Source: Pseudonocardiales bacterium (lineage in GTDB: Bacteria > Actinomycetota > Actinomycetes > Mycobacteriales > Jatrophihabitantaceae). From it: a stretch of DNA of 46,030 nucleotides. The DNA lies in the NCBI GenBank assembly GCA_030840445.1, contig JAVEEN010000294.1, positions 1 to 46,030 of the forward strand, read 5' to 3'. This document shows, in pieces, positions 31,210 through 39,877 of this stretch (the first letter of the stretch is position 1; the number at the start of each line of letters is the position of its first letter). The notes beneath the pieces are model-generated. The model saw only the letters and a list, made by a program, of their open reading frames with translations, made no database searches and was not told the origin of the DNA. The translations under genes and the position numbers were made by a program.

Positions 31210-33001
31210 TCAGGTGCTCGCTGACGATCCAGCAACCATGGACTTCGTCAGCGAGCAGCCCGATCCGGCCAACATCGAAACGCCGGCCGGTTACACCGAT
31301 GAGCAGCCCGCGTTCGGTTCGGACCTGGTCGTGTCGGCGTTGCGCAGGCTGGGGTATCGCTATCTCCCGATGAACCCGGGCTCGAGCTGGCGGGGCCTGC
31401 ATGATTCGGTCGTCAACTACGGGGCAAACCGCGATCCACAGCTGTTGCTTTGCCTGCACGAGGAGATTGCGGTCTCGCTGGCGCACGCCTATGCAAAGGG
31501 CAGTGGGTTACCCGCGGCAGCCGCGGTGCACGACTTGGTCGGTTTGATGCATGCCTCGATGGCCGTGTACAACGCGGCATGCGATCAGGTTGCATTGCTC
31601 TTGCTCGGCGGTAGCGGGCCGGCGGATCCGACCAAGCGCCGGCCGGTCGACTGGATCCACACCGCGAGCACCCAAGGCGACCTGGTGCGCGACTATGTGA
31701 AATGGGATGCCGAGGCGATCGTGCCCGAGGTATTCACCTCCACGATCGAGCGGGCGCATGCCATTTCCCGATCCGGTCCACCCGGTCCGACGTACGTCTC
31801 GCTGGATTCCGACGCGCAGGAGGTGGCACTTGCCGACGGCTGGTCAGAGCTGGCCAGCCCAAGCGCTGCCCACACCGACGTGATGTATCCGGATCCGGCC
31901 GTGGTTCGGCAGTTCGGATCCGCGCTGGCCCAGGCCCGCTCGGTCACGATCGTTGCCGGCCGCCAGGTCCGGGATCCCGCCATGACATCGTTGTTGATCC
32001 GGCTCGTGGAGGCACTCGGCGCGGCATATCAAGACGAGCGCAACACCGTGTGCTTTCCGACCTCCCATCCGCAGAACTGCACCGGTGATCGGACGGCGAT
32101 CGGCAACAGCGACGTAGTGTTGTGCATCGGCGTGGGTGACATCCCCGGTCTGTTGGCGGGTCATGGGAGCACCGATGCACCAACCGTGCTCGAAATTTCC
32201 TACGGTGACCTCGGACTGCGGTCCTGGTCGCAAGAACGCGGGCATCACCCGATCTCCGATCTTCGGCTGGTGTCCGATCTGATCCCCGGGACGTCGGCGC
32301 TGCTCACCGAGGTGCTCTCGCGCATCGAGCCGGCACAGGCAGCCGATCGTGCCGCACCGGTAAGCGAGCGCGTGACCGCCCTGCATACCAAGCAACAGCA
32401 GAGCATCGCGGCCCGATGGGATGACGCGGTGGTCTCGCCGACGCGATTGGTCGGCGAGGTTTGGAACGCCGTGCGCGACATCGACTGGATGCTGGTGTTG
32501 CGTAATACCCGCAGCTTCCCAGAGGGCCTGTGGCAGTTCAACGGTGTGGGTGACTTCCTCGGACACTCGGTCGGCGCGGGCGTCGGCTACGGCCCAGGTG
32601 CGATGGTGGGCGGCTCGTTGGCCGCCAGGGATGTCGGACGGCTCGGCGTCGGCATCATCGGCGATGGCGATTTCCTGATGGCGGCAGGCGCGCTGTGGAC
32701 GGCGGTGCACTACCGGATACCGATGCTCATGGTGGTCAACGACAACTCCTCCTTCTACAACGATGAGGAACATCAGGCCGAGGTTGCCCGGCACCGAGGT
32801 CGGCCCGTGGAGAACTCCTGGATCGGCATGCGGATGGCCTCCCCGCGGATCGACATCGCCGCGCTCGCGCGATCCTATGGCGCTTATGCGACCGAGACGG
32901 TCGCTGATCCGGCGCGGTTGGCGGTCAACCTGGCCGTGGCTCGGGACGTGGCTCTGGCCGGCGGCGTCGCGGTGGTTCACGTCCATACGAGCCCAACCTG
33001 A
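31202..33001 (+). CDS. Thiamine-diphosphate-dependent enzyme 2
   Basis: 599 residues from ATG 31202, inside the bicupin end. Pyrimidine domain keeps the glutamate in CLHEEIAVSLAHAYAKG; pyrophosphate motif is IGDGDFLMAAGALW ending VNDN. It shares with the enzyme at 9398 the segments NPGSSWRGLHDSVVNY, VHDLVGLMHASM and GGSGPADPTKRRPVDWIHTAS, so the two are paralogues from a branch of their own within the ALS/decarboxylase superfamily. An aldehyde dehydrogenase follows after 14 nt, which suggests that this enzyme makes an aldehyde by decarboxylating a 2-oxo acid. Substrate unknown. It has about 30 extra N-terminal residues relative to enzyme 1. Confidence 0.85.
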   Translation: MTDQVLADDPATMDFVSEQPDPANIETPAGYTDEQPAFGSDLVVSALRRLGYRYLPMNPGSSWRGLHDSVVNYGANRDPQLLLCLHEEIAVSLAHAYAKGSGLPAAAAVHDLVGLMHASMAVYNAACDQVALLLLGGSGPADPTKRRPVDWIHTASTQGDLVRDYVKWDAEAIVPEVFTSTIERAHAISRSGPPGPTYVSLDSDAQEVALADGWSELASPSAAHTDVMYPDPAVVRQFGSALAQARSVTIVAGRQVRDPAMTSLLIRLVEALGAAYQDERNTVCFPTSHPQNCTGDRTAIGNSDVVLCIGVGDIPGLLAGHGSTDAPTVLEISYGDLGLRSWSQERGHHPISDLRLVSDLIPGTSALLTEVLSRIEPAQAADRAAPVSERVTALHTKQQQSIAARWDDAVVSPTRLVGEVWNAVRDIDWMLVLRNTRSFPEGLWQFNGVGDFLGHSVGAGVGYGPGAMVGGSLAARDVGRLGVGIIGDGDFLMAAGALWTAVHYRIPMLMVVNDNSSFYNDEEHQAEVARHRGRPVENSWIGMRMASPRIDIAALARSYGAYATETVADPARLAVNLAVARDVALAGGVAVVHVHTSPT

Positions 33002-33015
33002 TCGAAAGGTGTCCC

Positions 33016-34470
33016 ATGACGACTGAGGTCGTGAAGGAAGCAGAACTGTTCATCGGCGGTACGTTTCAACCGTCGGCCGGCGACGCCACGTTCGACACTG
33101 TCGATCCCGCGACCGAGCAGACGCTGGCGACCCTTCCCGAGGCGTCGTCGGTGGATCTCGATCGTGCGGTTGCGGCCGCGGTGGAGGCGCAGCGCGAATG
33201 GCGTGCATTGCCCTGGCAACGCCGAGCGCGGACCCTGCAGGCGATGGCCGACGCGCTGGAGGCGCACGCCGAGGAGCTTGCCCGGCTCGATGTTTCCGAC
33301 TCCGGAAATCCGATCGTCGCGATGCGTAACGACGTCACCGGCGGTTTGGCCGAGTTGCGCTTCTATGCCGGCCTCGCTTCCGAGGTCAAGGGCACGACCC
33401 AACCGGCCAGTCCTGACGCGGTGACCTTCACCGAGCGGACCCCGTATGGCGTGGTCGGTCGGCTGGTGCCGTACAACCACCCGTTCAAGGCCGCGGTCGG
33501 CAAGATCGCAGCACCATTGATCGCCGGTAACGCGGTGATACTCAAGCCGTCGGAACACGCACCGCTATCGGCACTGGAAATGGCCCGGCTGGTTCAGCCG
33601 ATCCTGCCTGCCGGGCTGCTGTCGGTGCTCACCGGTCAGGGTTCCGGTGTCGGGGCCGACCTGGTCGGTCATCCGCTGGTTCCGCGGATCTCGTTCACCG
33701 GCTCGGTTCCCACCGGCCGTGCGGTGCTGCGGGCTGCGGCCGAGCACATCAAGCACGTGAGCGTAGAACTCGGTGGGAAGAACCCGTTCGTGCTGTTTCC
33801 CGACGCTGATGTGCGCCGCGCCGCCCAAGCTGCGGTAAAGGGTATGAACCTGGCCCGATCCAGCGGCCAGTCCTGCCAGTCGACGTCGCGCATCTACGTG
33901 CACGCCGATGTCAAGGAAGCCTTCATCGACGCCCTGCTCGAGGTCGTGTCCGGCCTGCGCATCGGCGATCCGCATGACGAGGCCACCGACCTGGGTCCGC
34001 TGTCCTTCCGGGCGCACTACGACCGGGTGCTCGACTACATCGCTCGCGGCAGCAATGAGGGTGCCACGTTGTTGTCCGGCGGCGGTCGTCCGGCGGAATT
34101 CGACCGCGGGTTCTACGTCGCGCCGACGATTTTCAGCGATGTCGCCGATGACATGACGGTGGCCCGGGAAGAGATCTTCGGCCCGGTCATGAGCGTGCTC
34201 TCATGGACCGATCCCGAAGACGTCATCGCGCGTGCGAACAACACTCAGTACGGCCTGACCGCCAACGTGTGGAGCGCCAATGCTTCCCAGGCGCTGCGCG
34301 CAGCTCGTGCGATCGATGCCGGCTACGTGTTCGTCAACAGCCAGGGCAAGCGGCCGCTCGGAGCACCGTTCGGTGGCTGGAAGGCCAGCGGGCTCGGCAA
34401 GGGTTCCACCCTCGAGGAATTGATCTCCTACACCCGGGAGAAGTCGATCACGATCGAGATCGGGGACTAG
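33016..34470 (+). CDS. NAD(P)-dependent aldehyde dehydrogenase
   Basis: 484 residues from ATG 33016 (AAAGG upstream). All catalytic residues are visible: N154 in VPYNHPFK, K177 in VILKPSEHAP, E251 in SVELGGKNPF and C287 in SSGQSCQSTSR; cofactor turn FTGSVPTG. Length is the family norm. It would oxidise the aldehyde produced by the adjacent ThDP enzyme to an acid. Last gene of the LLM operon; the convergent Clp-like gene ends 44 nt away. Confidence 0.94.
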   Translation: MTTEVVKEAELFIGGTFQPSAGDATFDTVDPATEQTLATLPEASSVDLDRAVAAAVEAQREWRALPWQRRARTLQAMADALEAHAEELARLDVSDSGNPIVAMRNDVTGGLAELRFYAGLASEVKGTTQPASPDAVTFTERTPYGVVGRLVPYNHPFKAAVGKIAAPLIAGNAVILKPSEHAPLSALEMARLVQPILPAGLLSVLTGQGSGVGADLVGHPLVPRISFTGSVPTGRAVLRAAAEHIKHVSVELGGKNPFVLFPDADVRRAAQAAVKGMNLARSSGQSCQSTSRIYVHADVKEAFIDALLEVVSGLRIGDPHDEATDLGPLSFRAHYDRVLDYIARGSNEGATLLSGGGRPAEFDRGFYVAPTIFSDVADDMTVAREEIFGPVMSVLSWTDPEDVIARANNTQYGLTANVWSANASQALRAARAIDAGYVFVNSQGKRPLGAPFGGWKASGLGKGSTLEELISYTREKSITIEIGD

Positions 34471-34476
34471 CTGCGC

Positions 34477-34491
34477 TGACCGCGCGGGTCA
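34477..34491. terminator. Small hairpin between convergent operons
   Basis: TGACC-GCGCG-GGTCA can form a 5-bp stem in the 43-bp gap between the aldehyde dehydrogenase and Clp-like gene ends. It could act in both directions. No T-tract; weak. Confidence 0.25.
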
Positions 34492-34513
34492 CCAACGTCC
34501 GTCGGCGATACGG

Positions 34514-35812
34514 CTAGCGGGCCCGACGTGGTCGGATCGGCCAGCGTCGATTGCCCCGCCGGCGTAATGCCTCGGCGACCTGGGCGGCGGAGACGATTAC
34601 CGGCGTGCGCTGGTCCGCCACCGCCAACTGGACCGCTGCACAGGCATCGTCAATCAGATCCAGTGCGGCGTCCGGCCGGCGCCGGTGCGTCCGTGCGCTC
34701 AGCCGAGCGGCTGCCTGCAGCGCATCGTCGGTGATCTGAACTCCGTGGAACGACTGGTATTGGCTGCGCACGCCCCGCAGGATCTGCACCGTCTCGGCTC
34801 GGCTCGGTTCCCCGACCTCGATCACCTGGACCCGCCGGGCGAGCGGACCGGTCGGGCGGACGTGCTCGTGGTACAGGGCAGGCGTGGTGGCGCCGATGAC
34901 GGACAGCTCGTCGCGCGCCATCCCGGCCAGTAGTAGGGAACCGAGGTCCAGCCCACCCTCGGCAGCACCGGCTTTGACAATAAGGTGAAATTCGTCGATG
35001 AACAGGATCGTGCGACGATCTGACTCGGTCACCTCGCTCAGTAGGTCGTGCACCCGGGCTTCGAACTCGCCACGGTAGCGGGTGTTGCCCAGCAGACTCG
35101 CCAGGCTGACCGAGATGATGCGCGCGTCGACGAGTTGCTTGCCGACGTCGCCCTGGGCAATCCGCATGGCCAGGCCCTCGACCAGCGCCGTCTTGCCCAC
35201 CCCAGGTTCACCGACCAGCAACGGATTGCGCTTGCGGCGCCGGGACAGCACCCGAATCAGCTCATCCAGTTCCCGCTCGCGCCCGATCATCGGATCCAGC
35301 GCGCCGAACAGCGCCAGCCGGGTCAGGTCCAGCGCGTGTTCGGCCAGCAGGTCGACGCTTTCATCGGGTTCCACAGGCGCGGACTTCGAGATCGGTGAGG
35401 CCACCTCTGGCCGCATGGGCGATCCCGGTAACGGCGGCAGGAATGTGAGCAGCGTAGCGGCCACCGCAGAGGCGCTATCGCCTTGTCCGATCGACTGTTT
35501 GACCTCCGAGTAGGCGCGCAGTAGCTCGGTTGCCTCCGGTGTGATGACCAGTTGGCCGGTTACCGCGGCAAGGAAGCGGTGGTTGCGGCCAGGATGCCCG
35601 GCTGCCGGCGCGCTGGTCACGCCCAGCTCGCGTACGGCCAAATCGTCATTGATGCCCAATGAACGCCAATGCCGCCGGACGCCGGGCTCGCGCTCGAGCA
35701 GAGTGAGAGCCAGATGTTCGACCGTTACCTGCTGGCCGCCGCGCTCGGCGGCCAGCTCATGCGCCCGTCGCAGCAGCGACGGCTGGTCAGCCGGCTCGGA
35801 GCTTGGCGGCAT
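34514..35812 (-). CDS. Single-ring Clp/Hsp100-type AAA+ protein with ClpN domain
   Basis: 432 residues from ATG 35812 (MPPSSEPADQPSLLRRAHEL), overlapping the upstream NicX-like gene by 26 nt; the ORF-track start is inside that gene. Residues about 10-150 resemble a Clp N-domain (VEHLALTLLEREPGVRR). A D1-type AAA+ module follows: MIGRERELDELIRVLSRRRK, Walker A GEPGVGKTALVEGLA, pore loop NTRYRGEFEARV, Walker B ILFIDEFHLI, arginine finger region GPLARRVQVIEV and sensor-2 RRPDAALDLIDDA. It ends there: no middle domain, no D2 ring, no ClpP-binding loop. ClpB/ClpC proteins are about twice this length. It probably remodels a protein rather than degrades it; the overlapping metalloenzyme is the obvious candidate client. 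Confidence 0.85.
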   Translation of the reverse strand: MPPSSEPADQPSLLRRAHELAAERGGQQVTVEHLALTLLEREPGVRRHWRSLGINDDLAVRELGVTSAPAAGHPGRNHRFLAAVTGQLVITPEATELLRAYSEVKQSIGQGDSASAVAATLLTFLPPLPGSPMRPEVASPISKSAPVEPDESVDLLAEHALDLTRLALFGALDPMIGRERELDELIRVLSRRRKRNPLLVGEPGVGKTALVEGLAMRIAQGDVGKQLVDARIISVSLASLLGNTRYRGEFEARVHDLLSEVTESDRRTILFIDEFHLIVKAGAAEGGLDLGSLLLAGMARDELSVIGATTPALYHEHVRPTGPLARRVQVIEVGEPSRAETVQILRGVRSQYQSFHGVQITDDALQAAARLSARTHRRRPDAALDLIDDACAAVQLAVADQRTPVIVSAAQVAEALRRRGNRRWPIRPRRAR

Positions 35813-37178
35813 GATTGTCGAGCCAGGTCGCTGGATCGTGTGCGTAGTCGGCCCAGTAGTCACCGGGCTCGTTGACGCCGGGCAGCGGGGGAGTCCAGGC
35901 CTTCTGAAGCAGCTCCTCGGGATTGCCGAGCTGCTCAGCCAGTTCGACGACGCCCGGATCGGACAGCGCGCTGAGGCGGCCTTCCTCGACCACCGTGAAC
36001 TCCTCGCCGGCGGTGCTGGTAAGCACATAGGTCGGAAGCTGCAGGTGGATGTGCAGATGACCCCACGTGATGCCCCGCTCCGCTGCCCATGCCTCCGAGG
36101 GGTTTCCGTTGGCGGTGCCGAAGCCCATGTGCATGTAGCCCGAGCTCAGCCGCTCGAACATCGCGGCGTGCCCGGCGAGGGAGAACGCGTACGGCGGACG
36201 AACCATCTTCGGATGGGTACCGATTGCCGCCTCCCACAGCCAGAACAGGCCGGGTCCGGGGTGCTCGGGGTACTGGATGTTGCGAGTCTCGTGCAGCACC
36301 TCCCGCCACTTCTCGCCGTACTCGCCGCCGCCATCGATCTTGGTGACCTGGCCGTCCTCGACCGTCAGCGTGCAGTGCTGGAACGGCTTGCCGTAGTGGT
36401 TCAAGGTTCCCGCGACCACACCGTTCACAGTTGGCATCGGGTTGTACGGCGGCGTCGGGTATCCATACAGGTGACCGAGGTAGTACTTGTCGACGAATCG
36501 TCGACGCGAGTTGGTTCGCTCGTAGTGTTCGGCCGTCCAGTGCTCGGCTTTGAGCTCGAAGCGCAGGTCGGTCCCCTCGGGATCGGTCAGGTGCACGCTC
36601 GCGCCGCGACCGTGCTCCCAGATCGGCTTCCACGCGGTCTCATTGATTCGGTCCCAGAGCGGCCACGGGAATCCGGCGGCGGGGAAGGTCGCGCGGTGGA
36701 ACCACGGGATGCCTTCGTACCGGGTGCCGTCGAGAACCGGCAGCGGGCCGCCCTCGCCCTGCAGCAAAAGGGAATAGCCTTGCTTGACCGCGGCATCCTC
36801 GAGCCACTTCAGCCGGCCCTGCCACGCGTCGAAGGCAACATCACGCTCGATACCCGGGACGTTGTGCATCATGCCGCGAAATTCATCCAGCGGGTCGAGG
36901 GCGCGGTCGGCCACATCCACATGGAAGATGTCGACGGTCGCGTCCAGTTCGGTCATTGCCTCGACCAGTGCAGCGGTCACGGCCGGATCGTCGGTTGCCT
37001 TCTCCACCAGCAGCACCCGCTCGCCGGCCTTTATGTCATATCCTGCTGTCTTGGTCCGGTTGAGCGAGGGCCCGCGCACGATTGCGCGGGCGGCATCCAG
37101 CAGCGTCGGCGCGACTACGACCTGGTCTACCCGTGATTCGGTAGAGATTGATGCGGCGCCGTTTTCGGTTGAAGCCAT
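35787..37178 (-). CDS. NicX/M29-aminopeptidase-like metalloenzyme
   Basis: 463 residues from ATG 37178 with GGAAG upstream; starts at 37214 or 37232 are also open. The protein has the two-part layout of the M29 aminopeptidase/2,5-dihydroxypyridine dioxygenase family: N-terminal nucleotide-binding-like half (LNRTKTAGYDIKAGERVLLV, DATVDIFHVDV) and a C-terminal half with VHLTDPEGTDLRFEL, HMGFGTANG and WGHLHIHLQLPTYV. The last motifs correspond to the metal-ligand regions of the family but are histidine-richer than usual. NicX opens the pyridine ring of 2,5-dihydroxypyridine. A peptidase or a new activity is possible. It leads the minus-strand unit and overlaps the Clp-like gene. Confidence 0.72.
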   Translation of the reverse strand: MASTENGAASISTESRVDQVVVAPTLLDAARAIVRGPSLNRTKTAGYDIKAGERVLLVEKATDDPAVTAALVEAMTELDATVDIFHVDVADRALDPLDEFRGMMHNVPGIERDVAFDAWQGRLKWLEDAAVKQGYSLLLQGEGGPLPVLDGTRYEGIPWFHRATFPAAGFPWPLWDRINETAWKPIWEHGRGASVHLTDPEGTDLRFELKAEHWTAEHYERTNSRRRFVDKYYLGHLYGYPTPPYNPMPTVNGVVAGTLNHYGKPFQHCTLTVEDGQVTKIDGGGEYGEKWREVLHETRNIQYPEHPGPGLFWLWEAAIGTHPKMVRPPYAFSLAGHAAMFERLSSGYMHMGFGTANGNPSEAWAAERGITWGHLHIHLQLPTYVLTSTAGEEFTVVEEGRLSALSDPGVVELAEQLGNPEELLQKAWTPPLPGVNEPGDYWADYAHDPATWLDNHAAKLRAG

Positions 37179-37238
37179 ATGTCTTCCCGATCCGTTGCTC
37201 GTGAGGATGCTCATCGGCCTGATGCGAGGCATCAGATA

Positions 37239-37263
37239 GAATACGTATCGTATTCAGAATCCA
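37239..37263. promoter_or_regulatory. Palindromic cluster-B operator, NicX-like / hydrolase divergent promoters
   Basis: GAATACG-TAT-CGTATTC (37239-37255) is a perfect 7-bp-arm palindrome, followed by AGAATCCA. The 12-mer ATTCAGAATCCA (37252-37263) is identical to 9317-9328. It lies 61 nt upstream of the NicX-like start. Confidence 0.55.
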
Positions 37264-37463
37264 TGCGGTGTGGCAAGGTCCTGTGATCAGGACGAGGTGT
37301 GGCCCTCGGATGCCACTGGCTGGGTCATTTCGCGTTGTCGGTCAAGCTGCTCAGCGCCCGGGATCGCGATTTCAGCCGCCGGCGGTCTGTTGCCCAGCGA
37401 GCCGGGCAGGGCTCTGATCTTCTGGGAAATCCAGCTATTCGACGAGTTGGGATTCACAACTGC

Positions 37464-37510
37464 TTGATGGCGGGCACCATCGGTTGTACTGTTTGATGAA
37501 TATTGGATAC
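37464..37510 (+). promoter_or_regulatory. Promoter and downstream operator of the hydrolase/amidohydrolase/LLM operon
   Basis: TTGATG (37464-37469), 17-nt spacer, TACTGT (37487-37492), then TGGATACGGTA with core 37504-37510 about a dozen bases past the -10 box, a roadblock-type operator position. The 353-bp gap 37179-37531 holds otherwise no gene. Confidence 0.45.
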
Positions 37511-37531
37511 GGTAGCCAAGCAGGAGAGACA

Positions 37532-38482
37532 TTGAAGACTGAGCGGGTGCAGTTCTATAGCGACGGATCTCTGATCGCTGGGTTGTGGCGCACTCCCGAC
37601 CAGCCGGCTGACGGCCCGCTTCGCGCCATCGTGCAGGGACCCGGGTGGCTCGGTCTCAAGGACGCGAAACTTTACGTGCGGTACCACGAGGCATTGACCG
37701 CCGCCGGATTCGGCGTGCTGATCTTCGACTACCGAGGGTTCGGTGAGTCCGAAGGTGACCGCAACATCGTCTCGCCGGCCAACCAGTTGGCTGACCTGGT
37801 GAACGCGGTTACCTACCTGACCACTCGCGAGGACGTCCAGGCCGACGCCATCGGCGCCTTCGGAACTGGCGGTACCGGCGGTGGAAACGCTGTGTTATTG
37901 CTCGCGGCCGACGATCGGGTGCGGGCAGCGGTAAGTCAGGTACCGGTGGCCGACGGCCGGGACTGGTTGCACCGGATGCGTCCGGAGCACGAATGGCTCA
38001 GCTACCTCGAAGCCTTGGACACCGACCGCCGCGATCGGGTGCTCACCGGCAAGGGCCGGCTGATCCACCCTCGTGAGGAGATCATGGTTCCGACACCGGA
38101 ACGTCGGGCGACGACCGTCAAGTCCGACGTGGACGATCTGATCCCGACCGCGGTGAGCTTGCGCTCGGCCGATGAAATCATGCAATACCAGCCGATCGAG
38201 GCGGCTAAGTCGCTGACCAAACCGCTGATGACCATCGCGGTCGAGGGTGACGCCACGACCCCGACCGATCATGCCATCGCGCTGCACGAGGCGGCGCGCG
38301 GACCGAAGTGCCTGATCATGCAGCGGCACACGACTCACTATGCCGCCTACGACCGCTACTGGACCACTGTTACCCCACGCTTGGTGGCTTGGCTGGACAC
38401 CTATGTCCAGCCGGCCGATGTCGCCGTGCACACAGTCGCCGACGACGGTTCTATCTCGACAACCCTGGAGGTTTCTTCGTGA
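37532..38482 (+). CDS. Alpha/beta-hydrolase-fold protein lacking the serine nucleophile
   Basis: 316 residues from TTG 37532, 6-8 nt after CAGGAGAG; an upstream ATG start would read through the operator. The sequence follows the X-Pro-peptidase/acyl-hydrolase-like subfamily: VLIFDYRGFGESEG, then the elbow AIGAFGTGGTGGGNAVLLLA where relatives read GxWGTSxSGG. Residue 113, the expected nucleophile, is glycine. The acid (AVEGDATTPTDHA) and histidine (RHTTHYAAYDRYW) regions remain. It may catalyse a lyase, decarboxylase or isomerase reaction, or bind only. Stop overlaps the next GTG by 4 nt. Confidence 0.83.
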   Translation: MKTERVQFYSDGSLIAGLWRTPDQPADGPLRAIVQGPGWLGLKDAKLYVRYHEALTAAGFGVLIFDYRGFGESEGDRNIVSPANQLADLVNAVTYLTTREDVQADAIGAFGTGGTGGGNAVLLLAADDRVRAAVSQVPVADGRDWLHRMRPEHEWLSYLEALDTDRRDRVLTGKGRLIHPREEIMVPTPERRATTVKSDVDDLIPTAVSLRSADEIMQYQPIEAAKSLTKPLMTIAVEGDATTPTDHAIALHEAARGPKCLIMQRHTTHYAAYDRYWTTVTPRLVAWLDTYVQPADVAVHTVADDGSISTTLEVSS

Positions 38483-39852
38483 CAGTCGACCTGCGGATCA
38501 GCGGCGGTACCGTCGCGATTCCGACCGGATCGGTTACTGCTGACGTACTCGTCAACGACGGGCGGATCGTCGGCATCGTCGACCCCGCCCTCGACACCGA
38601 AGCGCGCCGAACCATCGACGCCACCGGCCGCTACGTACTGCCCGGCATGGTCGATGTGCATGTGCATACCCGCGAGCCTGGGTACGAGTACAAGGACGAT
38701 ATCCGCACCACGAGCGAGCAGGCTGCTGCCGGTGGGGTGACCACGATCTTCGGCATGCCGAACCTGAAGCCGGCAACGACGACCGCGGCCCTGCTCTCCG
38801 ACGTGTTCGAGCAGTACGCCCAGACATCACTGGTTGACTACAACCACAATCCGGCCGCGACCCAGAGCGGCGAGATTGCCGGGATGGCGGCGCAGGGCAT
38901 TCGTGCCTACAAGGTGTACATGGTGGTCGACACCGGGCGTGACTACCCACATCCGGCCGGCACCGGCATGCACGATCACGGTGATCTGCTGCGAATGATG
39001 GATGAAATCACAAAGACGGGCCTGCGGTTCATCATTCATCCGCACGACCAGTCATTGATGGACTACATCGAGAAGCAGTACCTCGACCGCGGCGAGAACA
39101 CCCCGCAGGGTTACGCGCAGGCCTATGCAGAGCGCAACGGCGTCATCTGGGATACCGCCATCGACGTCGTCCTGCGCCTGGCCGAGGCGTCGGGTTGCCC
39201 GGTCCACATCGCGCATATGCAGACCAAGCGTTCCATCGACGCAGTCCGCCGGGCCAAGATCCGCGGTATCGATGTGACCTGCGAGGTCAACCACTGGGGA
39301 CCGTTCCTATCCACCTGGGACGACGTGGAGCGGCTCGGTCCGTACGCACTGTCGTACTGGGTGCCTGACGAAGGTCGCGAGGCGATCTGGGAAGGCTTGC
39401 GGGACGGCACTATCGACATCTGCTCCTCTGATCACGCACCCCACACCCGTGAGGAGAAGGAGATCGGGTGGACCGAGATGTGGAGCTGCCACACCGGCAC
39501 CCCGGGTATCCAGTACTACTACCCGTTGCTGCTCGACGCGGTCACCAAGGGCAAGCTGACCCTGGAGCGAGTTACCGACCTGGTCGCCTTCCAGCCTGCA
39601 GCGAAGTTCGGTTTGGAAAGCTCCAAGGGGGCGATCGAAGTCGGCCGGGATGCTGACCTGGTGATCGCCAACCTCGATTCACCCTGGACGATCGCCAACG
39701 ACGGCGTGCTGTCGAAGACCGGCTGGACCCCGTACGACGGACGGACTATCAACGCCGCCATCGAACACACCCTCGTTCGCGGCGAATTCGTTCTCGAAGA
39801 CAGCAAGGTGGTCGGCGTCGCGGGACAGGCCCGCCTTGCCACCCCACGCTGA
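38479..39852 (+). CDS. Cyclic amidohydrolase (allantoinase/dihydropyrimidinase/dihydroorotase superfamily)
   Basis: 457 residues from GTG 38479 (CTGGAGG upstream). Complete binuclear metal site: HVH at 61/63 in GMVDVHVHTREPG, carboxylated lysine K145 in AYKVYM, histidines in FIIHPHDQ (187/189) and PVHIAHMQTK (243/246), and D318 in CSSDHAPHTREEKE. Spacing is nearly that of allantoinases, while the mid-part NHWGPFLSTWDD is unusual. The superfamily opens cyclic amides such as allantoin, hydantoins and dihydropyrimidines. This makes a cyclic amide or imide a probable pathway intermediate. It is coupled to the nucleophile-less hydrolase upstream; LLM 2 follows after 25 nt. Confidence 0.9.
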   Translation: MTVDLRISGGTVAIPTGSVTADVLVNDGRIVGIVDPALDTEARRTIDATGRYVLPGMVDVHVHTREPGYEYKDDIRTTSEQAAAGGVTTIFGMPNLKPATTTAALLSDVFEQYAQTSLVDYNHNPAATQSGEIAGMAAQGIRAYKVYMVVDTGRDYPHPAGTGMHDHGDLLRMMDEITKTGLRFIIHPHDQSLMDYIEKQYLDRGENTPQGYAQAYAERNGVIWDTAIDVVLRLAEASGCPVHIAHMQTKRSIDAVRRAKIRGIDVTCEVNHWGPFLSTWDDVERLGPYALSYWVPDEGREAIWEGLRDGTIDICSSDHAPHTREEKEIGWTEMWSCHTGTPGIQYYYPLLLDAVTKGKLTLERVTDLVAFQPAAKFGLESSKGAIEVGRDADLVIANLDSPWTIANDGVLSKTGWTPYDGRTINAAIEHTLVRGEFVLEDSKVVGVAGQARLATPR

Positions 39853-39877
39853 CCAACCAGTAGATGAGGACAAACCG

